DNA from: Ignavibacteria bacterium
GTDB lineage: Bacteria > Bacteroidota > Ignavibacteria > Tepidaquicellales > OLB5
Direction of reading: 5' to 3'
DNA length: 15,161 nucleotides
NCBI GenBank assembly: GCA_026417195.1
Contig: JAOADS010000034.1
Location: 1-15,161, forward strand
A program made the translations under genes and the position numbers. The notes below the pieces were generated by a model. It was not told the DNA's origin, searched no databases, and saw only the letters and a program-made list of their open reading frames with translations. The number at the start of each line of letters is the position of its first letter. The stretch's first letter is position 1. Shown one piece after another: positions 14,842-15,161 of this stretch.

Positions 14842-15161
14842 ATGAAAACATTAATATTAACAACGTTATTTTTATTTTCAGGTATTCTACATAATGGTGA
14901 ATTATATTCACAAACAAAGTGTGAAAAATGTAAGTGTGAAACCTGCACGGAAACCTGCTGTAAAGACGGAAAATGTTCCGGCGAAGCAGCCTGTTGTAAA
15001 GAAAAAAAGTGCTGCGGAGATGATGCTACAATTATCGGACAAACTTCTGAAAAATGTATAGTAGGTGGGGAAGTTCTTACTGAGGGACAGACAGTAGAAT
15101 TTGTATATCTTGGACAAACATATAAATTCTGCTGTGAGGGCTGTCTTGCTAAGTTTAAGAA
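14842..15161 (+). CDS. Exported cysteine-rich protein with YHS/TRASH-like metal-binding domain, 3' partial
   Basis: The open frame starts at ATG 14842 and runs off the window end after 106 codons. A signal peptide (KTLILTTLFLFSGIL, mature N-terminus near Gln24) is followed by a cysteine-rich segment: 11 Cys at 27, 30, 32, 35, 39, 40, 45, 51, 52, 57 and 58, in CxxCxCxxC and CC patterns and mixed with many Lys and Glu. A domain with C72-IVGGEVL, VEFVYLGQTYKFCCEGCLAKF (C97, C98, C101) then matches the YHS/TRASH type seen in heavy-metal sensors, chaperones and efflux proteins, where the cysteines bind Cu, Zn or similar ions. The first segment looks metallothionein-like. It is probably periplasmic or outer-membrane associated. 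Which metal it binds and how it ends cannot be seen. Confidence 0.75.
   Translation, partial: MKTLILTTLFLFSGILHNGELYSQTKCEKCKCETCTETCCKDGKCSGEAACCKEKKCCGDDATIIGQTSEKCIVGGEVLTEGQTVEFVYLGQTYKFCCEGCLAKFK

Noticed and set aside
14908..15117. Antisense frame across the cysteine-rich gene
   Set aside because: It is the reverse reading of TGT/TGC-rich codons; the plus strand has signal peptide, metal motif and promoter element.

Overview
The window is AT-rich and densely coded. It looks like a chromosomal segment of a Bacteroidota/Ignavibacteriota-type (FCB group) bacterium, most likely Ignavibacteria-like. Three proteins end in a type IX secretion (T9SS) C-terminal sorting domain, two of them opening with the 'LHQNYPNPFN' signature and one with 'AYPNPFN'. 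A TonB-dependent receptor shows a Gram-negative outer membrane. Several intergenic gaps carry the Bacteroidota -7 promoter element TAnnTTTG, and most genes lack a clear Shine-Dalgarno sequence. No RNA gene, CRISPR array, insertion sequence or phage module was seen.

Layout. 2-2253 (+): the end of a TldE/PmbA-like gene (5' end outside the window), joined by an ATGA overlap to a XerC/XerD-type tyrosine recombinase. 2253-3611 (+): an intergenic inverted-repeat zone, an 87-aa protein of unknown function, and a membrane protein with two copies of one beta-rich domain. 3612-4361 (+): a predicted outer-membrane beta-barrel protein ending at a strong hairpin terminator. 4404-7684 (-): a T9SS-exported six-Asp-box propeller, a TerC-family membrane protein and a CtlX-like citrulline/arginine hydrolase, closely spaced. 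7735-10858 (-): a conserved coil-rich protein, a TTG-started hypothetical protein and a TonB-dependent receptor, ending at a second strong terminator. 10968-14774 (+): a VirK-like exported protein, a family-2 glycosyltransferase and two T9SS-exported propellers, all abutting or overlapping. 14842-end (+): the start of an exported cysteine-rich protein with a YHS/TRASH-like metal-binding domain, cut by the window edge.

The envelope is the common theme: outer-membrane uptake (TonB receptor, barrel), T9SS cargo (three propellers) and metal handling (TerC, the cysteine-rich YHS/TRASH protein). The least ordinary parts are the four-gene VirK-like/glycosyltransferase/propeller/propeller operon and the truncated cysteine-rich protein at the right edge, which joins a metallothionein-like segment to a metal-binding domain. 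Nothing here proves a new system; those two places are the best candidates for follow-up.
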